Part shown: piece after piece, positions 27,927 to 36,236 of the stretch
How the letters are laid out: the number at the start of each line of letters is the position of its first letter
Numbering within the stretch: position 1 is the first letter of the stretch
DNA from: Microbacterium sp. SA39
Lineage (GTDB): Bacteria; Actinomycetota; Actinomycetes; Actinomycetales; Microbacteriaceae
Reading direction: 5' to 3'
Length of the DNA stretch: 64,000 nt
Assembly: GCF_000967865.1 (NCBI RefSeq)
Contig: NZ_JXRU01000032.1
Location: forward strand, 1 to 64,000
The notes under the pieces: model-generated
What the model was told of the DNA's origin: nothing
Database searches by the model: none
The model's input: only the letters and a program-made list of their open reading frames with translations
Program-made: the position numbers and the translations under genes

Positions 27927-29273
27927 TTACTTGAAGAGGGCCTCGACGGCCTCGTTCGCCTCGCTCAGCGTCGATTCGGGGTCGGCGCCCTGAGCGATCG
28001 CCTGCATGGCGTCCTGGATGGTCGTGTTGACCTCCGCCGAACGCTCGAATGCCGGAATGAGGAAGGTCTCGCCGGCGTCAGCAACGCTGACGAAGGCCGA
28101 GGAGTCGAAGCCGGCGGCGTCGCGTGCCTCGAGCGCAGCATCCGTTCCCGAGTTCAGCGCCGGGAAGATCAGACCAGCGGAGCCGACGTTGTCCTGGCAT
28201 TTTGCGGATGCGAGGTACTCCACCCAGGCCGCAGCCTCGTCGGGGTGCTTCGTGCCGGCCCAGACCGAGTCGGCCAGGCCGTTCGTGGCCGCCGTCCGGC
28301 CCTCAGGCCCCTCGGGCACCATGGCGAACGCGAACTCCACGGGTGCGTCTTCGGCGAGGTAGGTCGACGCCATCCAGGATCCGGTGATGGTCGAGGTGAC
28401 GTTCTGGTTCTCCATCACGGCCTGCGTGCCGAGGGTGGACTGCGCCTCGAACTTGGGTGCGTAGCCGTCTTCGACCAGCGACTGCAACCAGGCCGCGGTC
28501 TCGACGAGCTCCCCGGAGTCGTAGTTGAACGTGGTCGCCCCTGCGCCCTCCTCGTCGCTGAAGGTGAAGCCGTTCGAGTGCGCGAAGTTGCCCCAGCCGT
28601 TCTGGCCGACGGCGCCGTCCGCCCACTCCGGGTAGTAGCCGTACCGGACCACGTCGTTCTTGTCGAAGGCCGGGTCGAGTCCGTTCCGACCGGCGGAGTC
28701 GACGGTCGTCGCCTTGACGAACTCGGTGAACGTGCCGCCGTCTTTCGGATTCCAGGTGAGCGTGCTGAGGTCCTCGGCGGTGTACCCCGCCTCGGTCGCC
28801 GCCTCGACGTTGTACAGCAAGGCGACGGTGTCCCAGTCCTTCGGCAGGCCGAAGCGCTTCTCGTCGGTGACCCAGCGGTCGGCGAGACCTTCCTTGTACT
28901 GGGTGAAGTCGATGTCCGACTTCTCGACGTACTCGGTGAGATCGAGCAGCTGGTTGTTCTTCACGAACTGCAGGTAGTACGAGATCTGGTTGGTGAAGAC
29001 GTCGGGTGCGGTGCCCGCCGTGATCTGCGTGCTCAGGTTCTGCCAGTACTGCGCCCAGCCGGTCTGAGTGATCTTGACGGTGATGTCAGGATTCGCCGCC
29101 TGGAACTCGTCGGCGCACGCCTGGTAGAGAGGGAGTTGCGTGTCGTCCCAGAGCCAGTAGTCGAGGGTGACGGCTTCGCCGCCGCTGCCCTCATCGCTGT
29201 TCCCGGCCGAGCAGGCGGTGAGCGCCAGCAGCGACACGACTCCGATCGCTGCGAGAGACTTTGCCTTGTTCAT
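27927..29273 (-). CDS. CUT1 ABC transporter sugar-binding lipoprotein
   Basis: 448 aa. The lipoprotein signal ends LLALTAC with lipidated Cys21, then an Asp/Gly/Ser linker and the solute-binding fold (LDYWLWDDTQLPLYQ, GTAPDVFTNQ, SWMASTYL). It is an extracytoplasmic family 1 binding protein for oligosaccharides. An imperfect dyad ACAACCACGGTGTTGT (29290-29305) lies 17 nt before ATG 29273 and may be an extra operator. It is the third gene of the operon. Confidence 0.92.
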   Translation of the reverse strand: MNKAKSLAAIGVVSLLALTACSAGNSDEGSGGEAVTLDYWLWDDTQLPLYQACADEFQAANPDITVKITQTGWAQYWQNLSTQITAGTAPDVFTNQISYYLQFVKNNQLLDLTEYVEKSDIDFTQYKEGLADRWVTDEKRFGLPKDWDTVALLYNVEAATEAGYTAEDLSTLTWNPKDGGTFTEFVKATTVDSAGRNGLDPAFDKNDVVRYGYYPEWADGAVGQNGWGNFAHSNGFTFSDEEGAGATTFNYDSGELVETAAWLQSLVEDGYAPKFEAQSTLGTQAVMENQNVTSTITGSWMASTYLAEDAPVEFAFAMVPEGPEGRTAATNGLADSVWAGTKHPDEAAAWVEYLASAKCQDNVGSAGLIFPALNSGTDAALEARDAAGFDSSAFVSVADAGETFLIPAFERSAEVNTTIQDAMQAIAQGADPESTLSEANEAVEALFK

Positions 29274-29289
29274 GTGATTCCTTTCGAGT

Positions 29290-29305
29290 ACAACCACGGT
29301 GTTGT
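29290..29305. promoter_or_regulatory. Candidate internal operator before the binding-protein gene
   Basis: ACAACCACGGTGTTGT is a 16-bp dyad with 12 symmetric positions in the 62-bp gap between the second permease and the binding-protein gene. It might be a repressor site or simply a weak hairpin. Confidence 0.3.
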
Positions 29306-29335
29306 TGACGGGTATCAGGTGGGGCACGGATACGG

Positions 29336-30259
29336 CTACTTGCCGCCGGAGAAGTTGAGCGACTGGACGAGCTGCTTGCCGAGGAAGATGAGGATGAGCA
29401 GCACAGGAAGCACCGAGAGGGTCGCGCCCGCCATCAGCCCCGTCCAATCGGGTGAGGTGTTCGGCGACTGCTGCTGGAAGACGCTGAGTGCGACCGTGAG
29501 CAACCGGGTGAACTCCGAGTTGCCGGCGACGAGCGGCCAGAGGTAGTCCTTCCACATGCCCACCAGGGTGATGAGCATCATGGTCGCGATGGGGCCACGG
29601 CTCATCGGCAGCGCGATGCGCCAGAAGCGGCCGAGGCTTCCGACGCCGTCGATCATCGCGGCCTCCTCGACATCCTGGGGGAGCGAGAGGAAGAACTGCC
29701 GGAGGAAGAAGATGGTGAACGGGCTCATCAGCAGGGCCGGCGCGACGAGTCCGAACATGGTGTTGAGCAGGTCGAGTTCACGCAGCAGCGCGAAGTTCGG
29801 CAGGAGGGTGAAGATGCCGGGGATCATCAGCCCGGCCAGGATGACGCCGAAGAGCACGTCGCGGCCGGGGAACTTCAAGCGGGCGAAGGCGTAGGCTGCC
29901 GCCGCGCACGATAGCGTCTGGATGATCGCGACGGATCCCGCGTAGATCACGGAGTTGATCGTGTAGCGGACGAAGTCGATGCTGGCGCCCGACCCTCCGG
30001 CGGCGACCGCTTCCTCGATGCTGGTGAGGCCCAGCACCCGCTGGAAGTTGATCAGCGTCGGGTCGGTGGGCCAGAGGAGCGACGCGTCAGCGACCAGGCC
30101 GCCGGCGGGCGTCAGTGCGGTCCGGATCATCCAGTAGAACGGGAAGACGGTCGCGATGATGGTGGCCGCCACGAGCAGCCAAGCCACCGCTCGCCCCGGG
30201 CGCACGCGCACGCTCTTGCGCATCTGCGGGCCTTTCGTCTGCATCGTTCCGGCGCTCAT
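29336..30259 (-). CDS. CUT1 ABC transporter permease (MalG type)
   Basis: 307 aa, six predicted membrane helices. The EAA loop that contacts the ATPase reads EEAAMIDGVGSLGRFWRIAL. The long periplasmic N-terminal segment after helix 1 (TALTPAGGLVADASLLWPTD) is typical. ATG 30259 overlaps the preceding permease stop (ATGA). No ATPase gene is in the operon, so a shared MsiK-like ATPase is expected. Confidence 0.9.
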   Translation of the reverse strand: MSAGTMQTKGPQMRKSVRVRPGRAVAWLLVAATIIATVFPFYWMIRTALTPAGGLVADASLLWPTDPTLINFQRVLGLTSIEEAVAAGGSGASIDFVRYTINSVIYAGSVAIIQTLSCAAAAYAFARLKFPGRDVLFGVILAGLMIPGIFTLLPNFALLRELDLLNTMFGLVAPALLMSPFTIFFLRQFFLSLPQDVEEAAMIDGVGSLGRFWRIALPMSRGPIATMMLITLVGMWKDYLWPLVAGNSEFTRLLTVALSVFQQQSPNTSPDWTGLMAGATLSVLPVLLILIFLGKQLVQSLNFSGGK

Positions 30260-31203
30260 GCGAGGTCCGATCGGTTCGCGCGCATGAGTCTCATCTGCAC
30301 GAAGGTCAGCGCGCCGAGGATGACGACGAGCAGGATGGCGATCGCCGAGGCGTAGCCCATCTGATAGAACGAGAACGCCTGCTGGTAGATGTAGTAGTAG
30401 ATGACCCGTACCTCCGGGATCGGGTTGTTGCCGTAGCCGACCTGGACGAGGTCGAAAACCTGGAACGACCCGATCAGGGACACCACGAGCACCAGCGCGA
30501 GCACGGGCCGGATGAGCGGCAGCGTGATGCGGAAGAACATCCGCACCTCGCTCGCCCCGTCGAGGGCACCCGCCTCATAGAGCTCGGTCGGCACCTGCAG
30601 CATTCCCGCATAGAGCAGCAGCGCCGTGTAGCCCAGACCCGACCAGACGGAGATCAGGATGATGATCCACAGGGCCGCGTCGGCGTTGTAGAACGTGAAT
30701 CCCTCGATGCCGATCGAGCCGAGCAGATTGGTCAGGAATCCGACGTTGGCGTCGAACAGCCACGCCCAGATCAGTGCGATGGCGACGTTCGGCACGAGCC
30801 AGGGGAGAAGGAGCAGGGAGCGGACCCAGGTGCGCAGCCGCAGCCGTTGCATGAAGGCGGCGAGGATCAGCGCGAGGAACATCACGATGACGATGTTCAG
30901 GATGGCGAACACGGCCGTGATGCGAAGCGAGTCCCATACCTGGGGGTCGGCGACCAGCTCCGCGAAGTTGGCGGCGCCGACGAAGTTCGGCTCGGTGAGC
31001 AGGTTGAAGTCGGTGGTCGAGTAGTACGCGCCGCGGATGGTCGGGAAGACGTAGAAGACGGCGAATCCGACCAGCGCCGGGAGCAGCAGGATGAGCGCCG
31101 CCCACTTCTCCGACCCCCGCATCCTCGAGCGCCGCGGTGCTTCCTCCGGAGGTTCCGCAGGCACGCGCCGGGTACGCGGTTCGAGGTCGGTCGTACTCGT
31201 CAT
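30256..31203 (-). CDS. CUT1 ABC transporter permease (MalF type)
   Basis: 315 aa with six helices after a basic, proline-rich cytoplasmic N-terminus. The EAA loop is YEAGALDGASEVRMFFRITL. It is the first gene of the operon, behind the promoter at 31257-31285. It works with the next permease and the lipoprotein in sugar import. Confidence 0.9.
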   Translation of the reverse strand: MTSTTDLEPRTRRVPAEPPEEAPRRSRMRGSEKWAALILLLPALVGFAVFYVFPTIRGAYYSTTDFNLLTEPNFVGAANFAELVADPQVWDSLRITAVFAILNIVIVMFLALILAAFMQRLRLRTWVRSLLLLPWLVPNVAIALIWAWLFDANVGFLTNLLGSIGIEGFTFYNADAALWIIILISVWSGLGYTALLLYAGMLQVPTELYEAGALDGASEVRMFFRITLPLIRPVLALVLVVSLIGSFQVFDLVQVGYGNNPIPEVRVIYYYIYQQAFSFYQMGYASAIAILLVVILGALTFVQMRLMRANRSDLA

Positions 31204-31256
31204 CGAGATCCTCCATGCAGGACATAGGCCGGCCCGCCGCTGAGAGGGCCAAGGTT

Positions 31257-31302
31257 ATATAAACAGGATTACGAGGTTTTGTCAAATAGCTTGCATAACC
31301 TC
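31257..31302 (-). promoter_or_regulatory. Promoter and overlapping operator of the alpha-galactoside operon
   Basis: On the minus strand TTGACA (31280-31285) and TTATAT (31257-31262) are separated by exactly 17 nt, a near-consensus sigma-70 promoter. A dyad with GAGGTT and AACCTC arms spans 31273-31302 and covers the -35 hexamer, so a repressor bound there would block RNA polymerase. The AT-rich stretch stands out from its surroundings. Confidence 0.75.
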
Positions 31303-31427
31303 GGGGGGCGTGTCATCGTCGTGGGCGACGGACGACTGTCCGCAACCACACCGGCGCCGGTGGCGGTGGCGCAGCATCGCAGCTGCGTAGGCACTTCCTG
31401 GCGCCACGACACGGAAGGAAGTAGCTC

Positions 31428-32782
31428 ATGTCAGCTGCTCGTGAAGCACGTGGGGGGACGCGACGCCTGGGAGCCATCGTGATGGCGTCCGCTCTCGTCA
31501 CTCTGATTCTGGCAGGAACCGACCAGGGACGAGTGGCACAGGCCGACGTCGACGCCGGCGACGGGTAGACGCCGTGGTCACGGCCGAGGACACGTACGAC
31601 TGGTCGGTCGTGGAGAGCTATCTGTCGAGCATCGCGGAACGCGGGCATCAGTCGGTGCTCCGCTTCTACCTCGACTACCCGACACGACCGAGCGGCGTGC
31701 CCGACTACCTGCTCGGCGACGGCGGGATCAGCGAGGACCGCCGCTATGACTTCTGGGACAACAACGGCATCAGCTTCTCCCCGGACTACGACGATCCGAG
31801 AGTGCTCGAGATGATCGTGGACTTCATCGGCGCGCTCGGCGAGCGCTACGACGGCGACCGCCGCATCGCCTATCTCACCGCCGGCCTGGTCGGTTTCTGG
31901 GGAGAAAATCACACCTACCCGATGAACGGAGCGGTCGAGCCGACGAATCCTGATGGCATCGACTGGATGCCGTCGGCCGCGACCATGGACACCATCTGGA
32001 CCGCGTGGGACGACGCACTCGACTCCACCTGGCTGCAGGCCCGGTATCCCTCAGCCTCCGTCGCTCAGCACGGCTTCGGACTGCACGACGACTCCTTCGC
32101 ATACTCCACCCTGCCGACGACCGACTGGCACTTCCTCTCGCTGGTGGCGCAGGCGGGCATGACCGATGCGTGGCAGCAGGCACCGATCGGCGGCGAGCTC
32201 TACCCGCCGCTGCCGACCTGCATCTTCTCGGAGCCGCTCGACTGCCCGAACGCCGACGCGGAGATCGCCGGTGGGCGTGACTACGACTTCTCGGGAGCGG
32301 TCGCCGCATCGCATGCGTCCTGGATCATCAACCATCAGGCCTGGGCGACCGGCTACACCGGCGCGGACCGCGAGCGCGCGGTCGCCGGCGCCGCGTCGCT
32401 CGGCTACGACCTCGCCGCCACGGCCGCAACGGTCAGCAACGACGGCAGCGCGGCATCCGTCTCGCTCACGATCACCAATCGCGGCGTGGCGCCCTTCGCG
32501 TACGACTGGCCGGGAGAGTTCGTGGTCCTCGGGGCCGATGGCGCCGTGACGGCCCGGGTGTCGGTCGACGCCGCTCCCACCGGCATCCTCCCGGGCGCGA
32601 CCGCGACCGTCCAGGCGGCGATTCCGGTCGATGCGGCGACCAACGGCACCGTGGCGTTCCACGTTCCTGACGTCATGCCCGGCGGAGCTCCGCTGCGCTT
32701 CGCCAACGTGACGCAGGACCAGGATGCCGCCGCCTGTTTCGCGATAAGGCGAACGAAACTGCGACCGGAACACGAACCCTAG
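31428..32782 (+). pseudogene. Broken DUF4832-type secreted protein gene
   Basis: ATG 31428 (GGAAGGA upstream) opens a 46-codon frame encoding a signal peptide (RRLGAIVMASALVTLILAG), ending at TAG 31566. After 5 nt GTG 31574, in another frame, starts a 402-codon frame that matches the DUF4832 glycosidase-like family from its middle (YDWSVVESYL, RFYLDYPTRPSGVPDYLL, AGLVGFWGENHTYP) to a C-terminal beta domain. The N-terminal family segment between them is missing, so a deletion of roughly 100-180 bp with frameshift is inferred. Reinitiation would give a cytoplasmic fragment. The gene overlaps the convergent oxidoreductase by 4 bp. Confidence 0.7.
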
Positions 32783-33975
32783 CTGCGGCTGCGCGCGAGG
32801 AAGCTATCGAGCACCTCGGGCGGAAGGCTCGGGACGTCGATCGGCCGCGAGCCTTCCCGGATCGACTCGGCGGCAAGTGCCCCCGCAGCGACCGCCGCAC
32901 GAGCGGCCAGAGGCGACACCACGGTGGGTGCGCCGTGGAAGACGTGGCCGAGGAACTCGCGCATGGTGGCGAGGTCGGCATCCTCATGTCCGCTCGGATC
33001 GCCCTCGATCGGATACTCGGTGTCGCCGGCGACCGCCCACTCGCGTCGCCGGTTCCACACTTTGACGGTGCCGCCGGCGGTGTCGCCGATGTTCTCGAGT
33101 CGTCCCTCGGTGCCGATGACGGTGTAGTTCCGCCAGTAGTCCGGCGTGAAGTGGCACTGCTCGTAGCTGGCGAGCACTCCGTTGTCGAGGGTCATCAGCA
33201 TCATCGACACGTCTTCGACATCGATGACCGGATTGAGGCCGGTGGATGCCGTGGCGGGCCAGTTGTCGAACGAGAACCAGTCGGGCATGGTCTCGCCCGG
33301 CCGCTCCCGCCGGTCGGTCACGCCGCCGTAGACCATGAGGTCACCCATGCCGACGACACGGCGGGTGTATCCGCCGGTGAGGTAGTGGATCACGTCGAGG
33401 TCGTGGCTGGCCTTCTGCAGGAGCAGGGTGTTCGTGCGGGATCGGTCGGCGTGCCAGTCGGTGAAGTAGTAGTCGCCGCCGTTGCCGACGAAGTGGCGCA
33501 CCCACACGGTCTTGACCGTGCCGATGTCGCCGCGGTCGATGATCTCCTTCATGCGTCGCACGACTCCCGCGTGCCGGAAGTTGTGGCCGACGTAGAGAGC
33601 GGTTCCGGTCTCGGCCGCCACCTGCAGCACCCGATCGGCGTCCGCCAAGGTCGTCGCCAGAGGCTTCTCGAGGTAGACGGCCACTCCGGCGCGAAGCAGC
33701 TCGACGGCGATGTCGGCATGGGTGTCATCGGGTGTGGTCACGATGGCGGCGTCGATGCTCTCGGACGCCAGCAGGGTGGTGACGGCGTCGTACGCCGGCA
33801 TGCCGGGGAACATCACCTCCGACCGAAGTCGGCCGGCCGTCGCGGGATCGACCGTGGCCACGACCCGTGCACCGGGCATGGCGATCGGAACATGGTGGGC
33901 GATCTCGCTTCTCGCCCCCACTCCGACGACTGCGATTTGTTTTTCGTTCGTAGACCGTTCGGTCGAGAGCGTCAT
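32779..33975 (-). CDS. Gfo/Idh/MocA family oxidoreductase
   Basis: 398 aa. N-terminal Rossmann fold (IAVVGVGARSEIAHHVPIA), the conserved EKP-type block YLEKPLATTL with catalytic-site lysine, then the substrate domain (HNFRHAGVVRRMKEIIDRG, LLLQKASHDLDVIHYL). It probably oxidises a sugar or sugar acid with NAD(P). It sits next to the alpha-galactoside region but is separate from the ABC operon; substrate unknown. Confidence 0.85.
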   Translation of the reverse strand: MTLSTERSTNEKQIAVVGVGARSEIAHHVPIAMPGARVVATVDPATAGRLRSEVMFPGMPAYDAVTTLLASESIDAAIVTTPDDTHADIAVELLRAGVAVYLEKPLATTLADADRVLQVAAETGTALYVGHNFRHAGVVRRMKEIIDRGDIGTVKTVWVRHFVGNGGDYYFTDWHADRSRTNTLLLQKASHDLDVIHYLTGGYTRRVVGMGDLMVYGGVTDRRERPGETMPDWFSFDNWPATASTGLNPVIDVEDVSMMLMTLDNGVLASYEQCHFTPDYWRNYTVIGTEGRLENIGDTAGGTVKVWNRRREWAVAGDTEYPIEGDPSGHEDADLATMREFLGHVFHGAPTVVSPLAARAAVAAGALAAESIREGSRPIDVPSLPPEVLDSFLARSRS

Positions 33976-34095
33976 GAGTCCTCCGCATCTGGTGTACCGT
34001 CATCCTGCCAGAACTGATCGTTTGTGGCGTTACGCACCTCGAAACATTCATGGTCAATCACAGAAAGATCGCGCCGGCGGTCGTTGGAGGAAGCA

Positions 34096-34806
34096 GTGGA
34101 CGACGAATTGACCGACGCGCTGCGGAAGCTCGTCGATGACGATTCCGCTCCCGATGACACCGCGGTTGCTCGGCTCGTCCAGGGCCGAGAGGGAGGGGCG
34201 ATCTTCGAGTCATTGATCGCTCTCATCCCGGATGCGCGCGCTCGGCATCGACGGCTCGGTCTCAGCGAAGCGATGTCGGAGGCGACGCTCGCCGATATCG
34301 AGCGGAAGCACGAGCACTACGGCGCCGGCACCGTGACGGCCTGGCTGCTCGGAATCCTGCGCGGCGATGTGGTGCAGGTCGGTCGACTGCAGGTCGAACG
34401 TCAGAGCGGGGCGCACGGCCACGGGCTGCATATCCCGGAGACGGGACCGCTGACCCCCGCGGCTGTCGACGACGCGCTGCTGCGGGCGCGCGAGCTCGTC
34501 GGCTCCGCGCGTTTCTCCTGCGAGAGCTGGCTGCTCGATCGCGAACTCGCCGCTGCGCTGCCGGATTCCAACCTCGCCTCCTTCGCGCGCCGCTTCGACA
34601 TCGTGGACGAGGACGCGGAGGAGGGTGGCGACGAGGCCGTGGCGAAGTTCGTCTTCCGACGGAAGCCCGCCGAGGTGATCTCCGGGTCGGTCGCAGCCCG
34701 CACGAGTCTGGAGCGCTACGTGATGGAGCGGTTGCGCTCGGGCACGCCCTGGACGCAGCCGCTCGGCGTTCTTGAATTTGGCGTTCTCGAACGACAGAAA
34801 CGGTGA
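34096..34806 (+). CDS. Acyltransferase-like protein (GNAT_C / DUF5596 type)
   Basis: 236 aa. The C-terminal half carries blocks I associate with the GNAT_C family: LHIPETGPLTPAAVDDAL, SCESWLLDRELAAALP and SNLASFARRF, plus VQVGRLQVERQ. GTG 34096 was chosen because GGAGG lies 5 nt upstream. It is divergent from the oxidoreductase. Acyl donor and acceptor are unknown; assignment rests on remembered family motifs. Confidence 0.65.
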   Translation: MDDELTDALRKLVDDDSAPDDTAVARLVQGREGGAIFESLIALIPDARARHRRLGLSEAMSEATLADIERKHEHYGAGTVTAWLLGILRGDVVQVGRLQVERQSGAHGHGLHIPETGPLTPAAVDDALLRARELVGSARFSCESWLLDRELAAALPDSNLASFARRFDIVDEDAEEGGDEAVAKFVFRRKPAEVISGSVAARTSLERYVMERLRSGTPWTQPLGVLEFGVLERQKR

Positions 34807-34833
34807 ACTCTCGCGGGTCCGGGCTCGGTGCTC

Positions 34834-34839
34834 TATGGT
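34834..34839 (+). promoter_or_regulatory. -10 hexamer of the tyrS leader transcript
   Basis: TATGGT ends 7 nt before ATG 34847 of a short ORF, placing the transcription start on or next to that codon. No clear -35 element is seen. Confidence 0.4.
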
Positions 34840-34846
34840 TGTCCGC

Positions 34847-34909
34847 ATGGTGATCGGTGTGGTGTATCTCGACGGCTCTGGAGTGAGCCGTCGGCGCGCG
34901 CATCGCTGA
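34847..34909 (+). CDS. Putative leaderless 20-aa leader peptide of tyrS
   Basis: ATG to TGA encodes 20 residues, MVIGVVYLDGSGVSRRRAHR, with one tyrosine codon (34865-34867) and an Arg-rich end. An in-frame ATG at 34835 lies inside the presumed -10. The ORF overlaps the first leader hairpin, and a terminator and an SD-masking hairpin follow. It could sense tyrosyl-tRNA or general translation; coding status is inferred. Confidence 0.35.
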   Translation: MVIGVVYLDGSGVSRRRAHR

Positions 34910-34936
34910 TCCAGATACTCGGCACACCCCAGAGCC
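34873..34936 (+). promoter_or_regulatory. Alternative pairing region in the tyrS leader
   Basis: CGGCTC (34873-34878) can pair locally with GAGCCG (34885-34890). Alternatively GGCTCTGG (34874-34881) can pair with CCAGAGCC (34929-34936), which ends just before the terminator stem. The two structures exclude each other, as in attenuators. Confidence 0.45.
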
Positions 34937-34937
34937 C

Positions 34938-34970
34938 AAGGTGAGGACGATCCGTCCTCACCTTTCTTGC
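34938..34970 (+). terminator. Terminator/attenuator upstream of tyrS
   Basis: AAGGTGAGGACG (34938-34949) pairs perfectly with CGTCCTCACCTT (34953-34964) across a 3-nt loop and is followed by TCTT. It may end the acyltransferase transcript or act as an attenuator for tyrS, 57 nt before the tyrS start. Confidence 0.8.
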
Positions 34971-34994
34971 GTTCATCGCGAGCGGGGTCTGCGG

Positions 34995-35026
34995 GGAGTT
35001 CTCGCTCGCCATCGAGGGAGAACTCC
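34995..35026 (+). promoter_or_regulatory. Hairpin masking the tyrS ribosome-binding site
   Basis: GGAGTTCTCGCTCG (34995-35008) pairs at 13 of 14 positions with CGAGGGAGAACTCC (35013-35026), loop CCAT. The SD GAGGGAG is inside the stem and ATG 35027 follows immediately. Folding would block translation initiation. Confidence 0.7.
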
Positions 35027-36232
35027 ATGACCACGCCTGACCAGGTGATCGACCACCTCAGCCGCACGACCGAGCAGATCTTCGGCCGCGACGACCTCTA
35101 CGACCGGCTCGCGTCGGGGAAACCTCTGCGGATCAAGTTCGGTGTCGACTGCACCGCGCCTGATCTTCACCTCGGTCACGCCGTCAACCTCTGGATGATG
35201 CGGTACCTGCAGGACCTCGGCCATGTCGTCGTCTTCCTCCTCGGCGACACGACGACCCGAGTCGGCGACCCGAGCGGACGGAGCAGTACACGCCCGGTGC
35301 TGTCGGCTGCGCAGATCGAGCGGAACGCGCAAGCGTTCCTCGAACAGGTGAGCCTGGTGCTGAGGAATGAGCCGGAGGTGCTGGAGATCCGTCGCAACTC
35401 GGAGTGGTTCGACGCCATGCCGATCACCGATCTCCTCGGAGAGTTGAGCCTCGTGACCCACAGCCGTTTGATGGCGCGAGACATGTTCCAGAAGCGGGTG
35501 CAGGAGCATCGCGACATCGCGATGCATGAGGTGCTCTACCCGGTGCTTCAAGGCTTTGACAGCGTCGCCCTGCAGTCGGACCTCACGATCGTCGGCTCTG
35601 ATCAGCTGTTCAACGAGAACATGGGGCGAGAACTGCAGGCGAAGCACGGTCAGCGGCCGCAGACCGTCATCACGAGCACCATCACTCCGGGGCTCGACGG
35701 GGGACCGAAGCAGTCGAAGTCCCTGGGCAATTATGTCGGACTCGCGCTGCGTGCGGACGACAAGTTCGGACGATTGATGACGCTGAACGACGATCTCATC
35801 GGAGTATGGGCGAAGGTGTACACAGAGCTGCCGATCGCCGCGGTCGGTGACCTCGAGCGACGAGCCAGCCTCGGTGGCATGGACTCCCGCAACGCCAAGC
35901 TGGATCTGGCCGAGGCGATCGTCGCGCGACACCACGGCCTGTCGGAAGCCCGGCAGGCGAGGCGGGCGTTCCTCGACGTGTTCTCAGAAGGCGGATTTCC
36001 CGCAGGGATGCCGCGACTCGATGTGCCGTCGCATGCGACTGTTCTGCAACTCGTGGCCGCTGCGCGTCCCGATCTCTCGCGTTCGGCAGCGCGAAGACTC
36101 ATCGCCGAAGGCGGTGTTCGCATCAACGAGGTCAAGCGGACGGACGGGGATGAACCAGCGTGCGTCAGCGGCCAGGACGTGCTTCAAGCGGGACGTCGGC
36201 GCTGGTTCCGTGTGCATCTGCACGACGGGTGA
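35027..36232 (+). CDS. tyrS: Tyrosyl-tRNA synthetase
   Basis: 401 aa class I synthetase. It has the HIGH-type motif in DLHLGHAVNLW, tyrosine-pocket blocks (GSDQLFNENMGRE), the KMSKS-type loop KQSKSLGN and a C-terminal S4-like domain (SRSAARRLIAEGGVRINEVK). The leader contains a possible peptide ORF, a terminator and an SD-masking hairpin, so expression seems tightly controlled. The lower GC at third positions and the location among catabolic genes suggest a second, possibly acquired, TyrRS; a housekeeping copy elsewhere is expected but cannot be checked here. Confidence 0.92.
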   Translation: MTTPDQVIDHLSRTTEQIFGRDDLYDRLASGKPLRIKFGVDCTAPDLHLGHAVNLWMMRYLQDLGHVVVFLLGDTTTRVGDPSGRSSTRPVLSAAQIERNAQAFLEQVSLVLRNEPEVLEIRRNSEWFDAMPITDLLGELSLVTHSRLMARDMFQKRVQEHRDIAMHEVLYPVLQGFDSVALQSDLTIVGSDQLFNENMGRELQAKHGQRPQTVITSTITPGLDGGPKQSKSLGNYVGLALRADDKFGRLMTLNDDLIGVWAKVYTELPIAAVGDLERRASLGGMDSRNAKLDLAEAIVARHHGLSEARQARRAFLDVFSEGGFPAGMPRLDVPSHATVLQLVAAARPDLSRSAARRLIAEGGVRINEVKRTDGDEPACVSGQDVLQAGRRRWFRVHLHDG

Positions 36233-36236
36233 TCCC

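Noticed and set aside
34807..35026. Canonical T-box riboswitch before tyrS
   Set aside because: The T-box consensus (TGGNACCGCG-type) and a recognisable stem I with specifier loop were not found; the structures seen are better described as hairpin attenuators.
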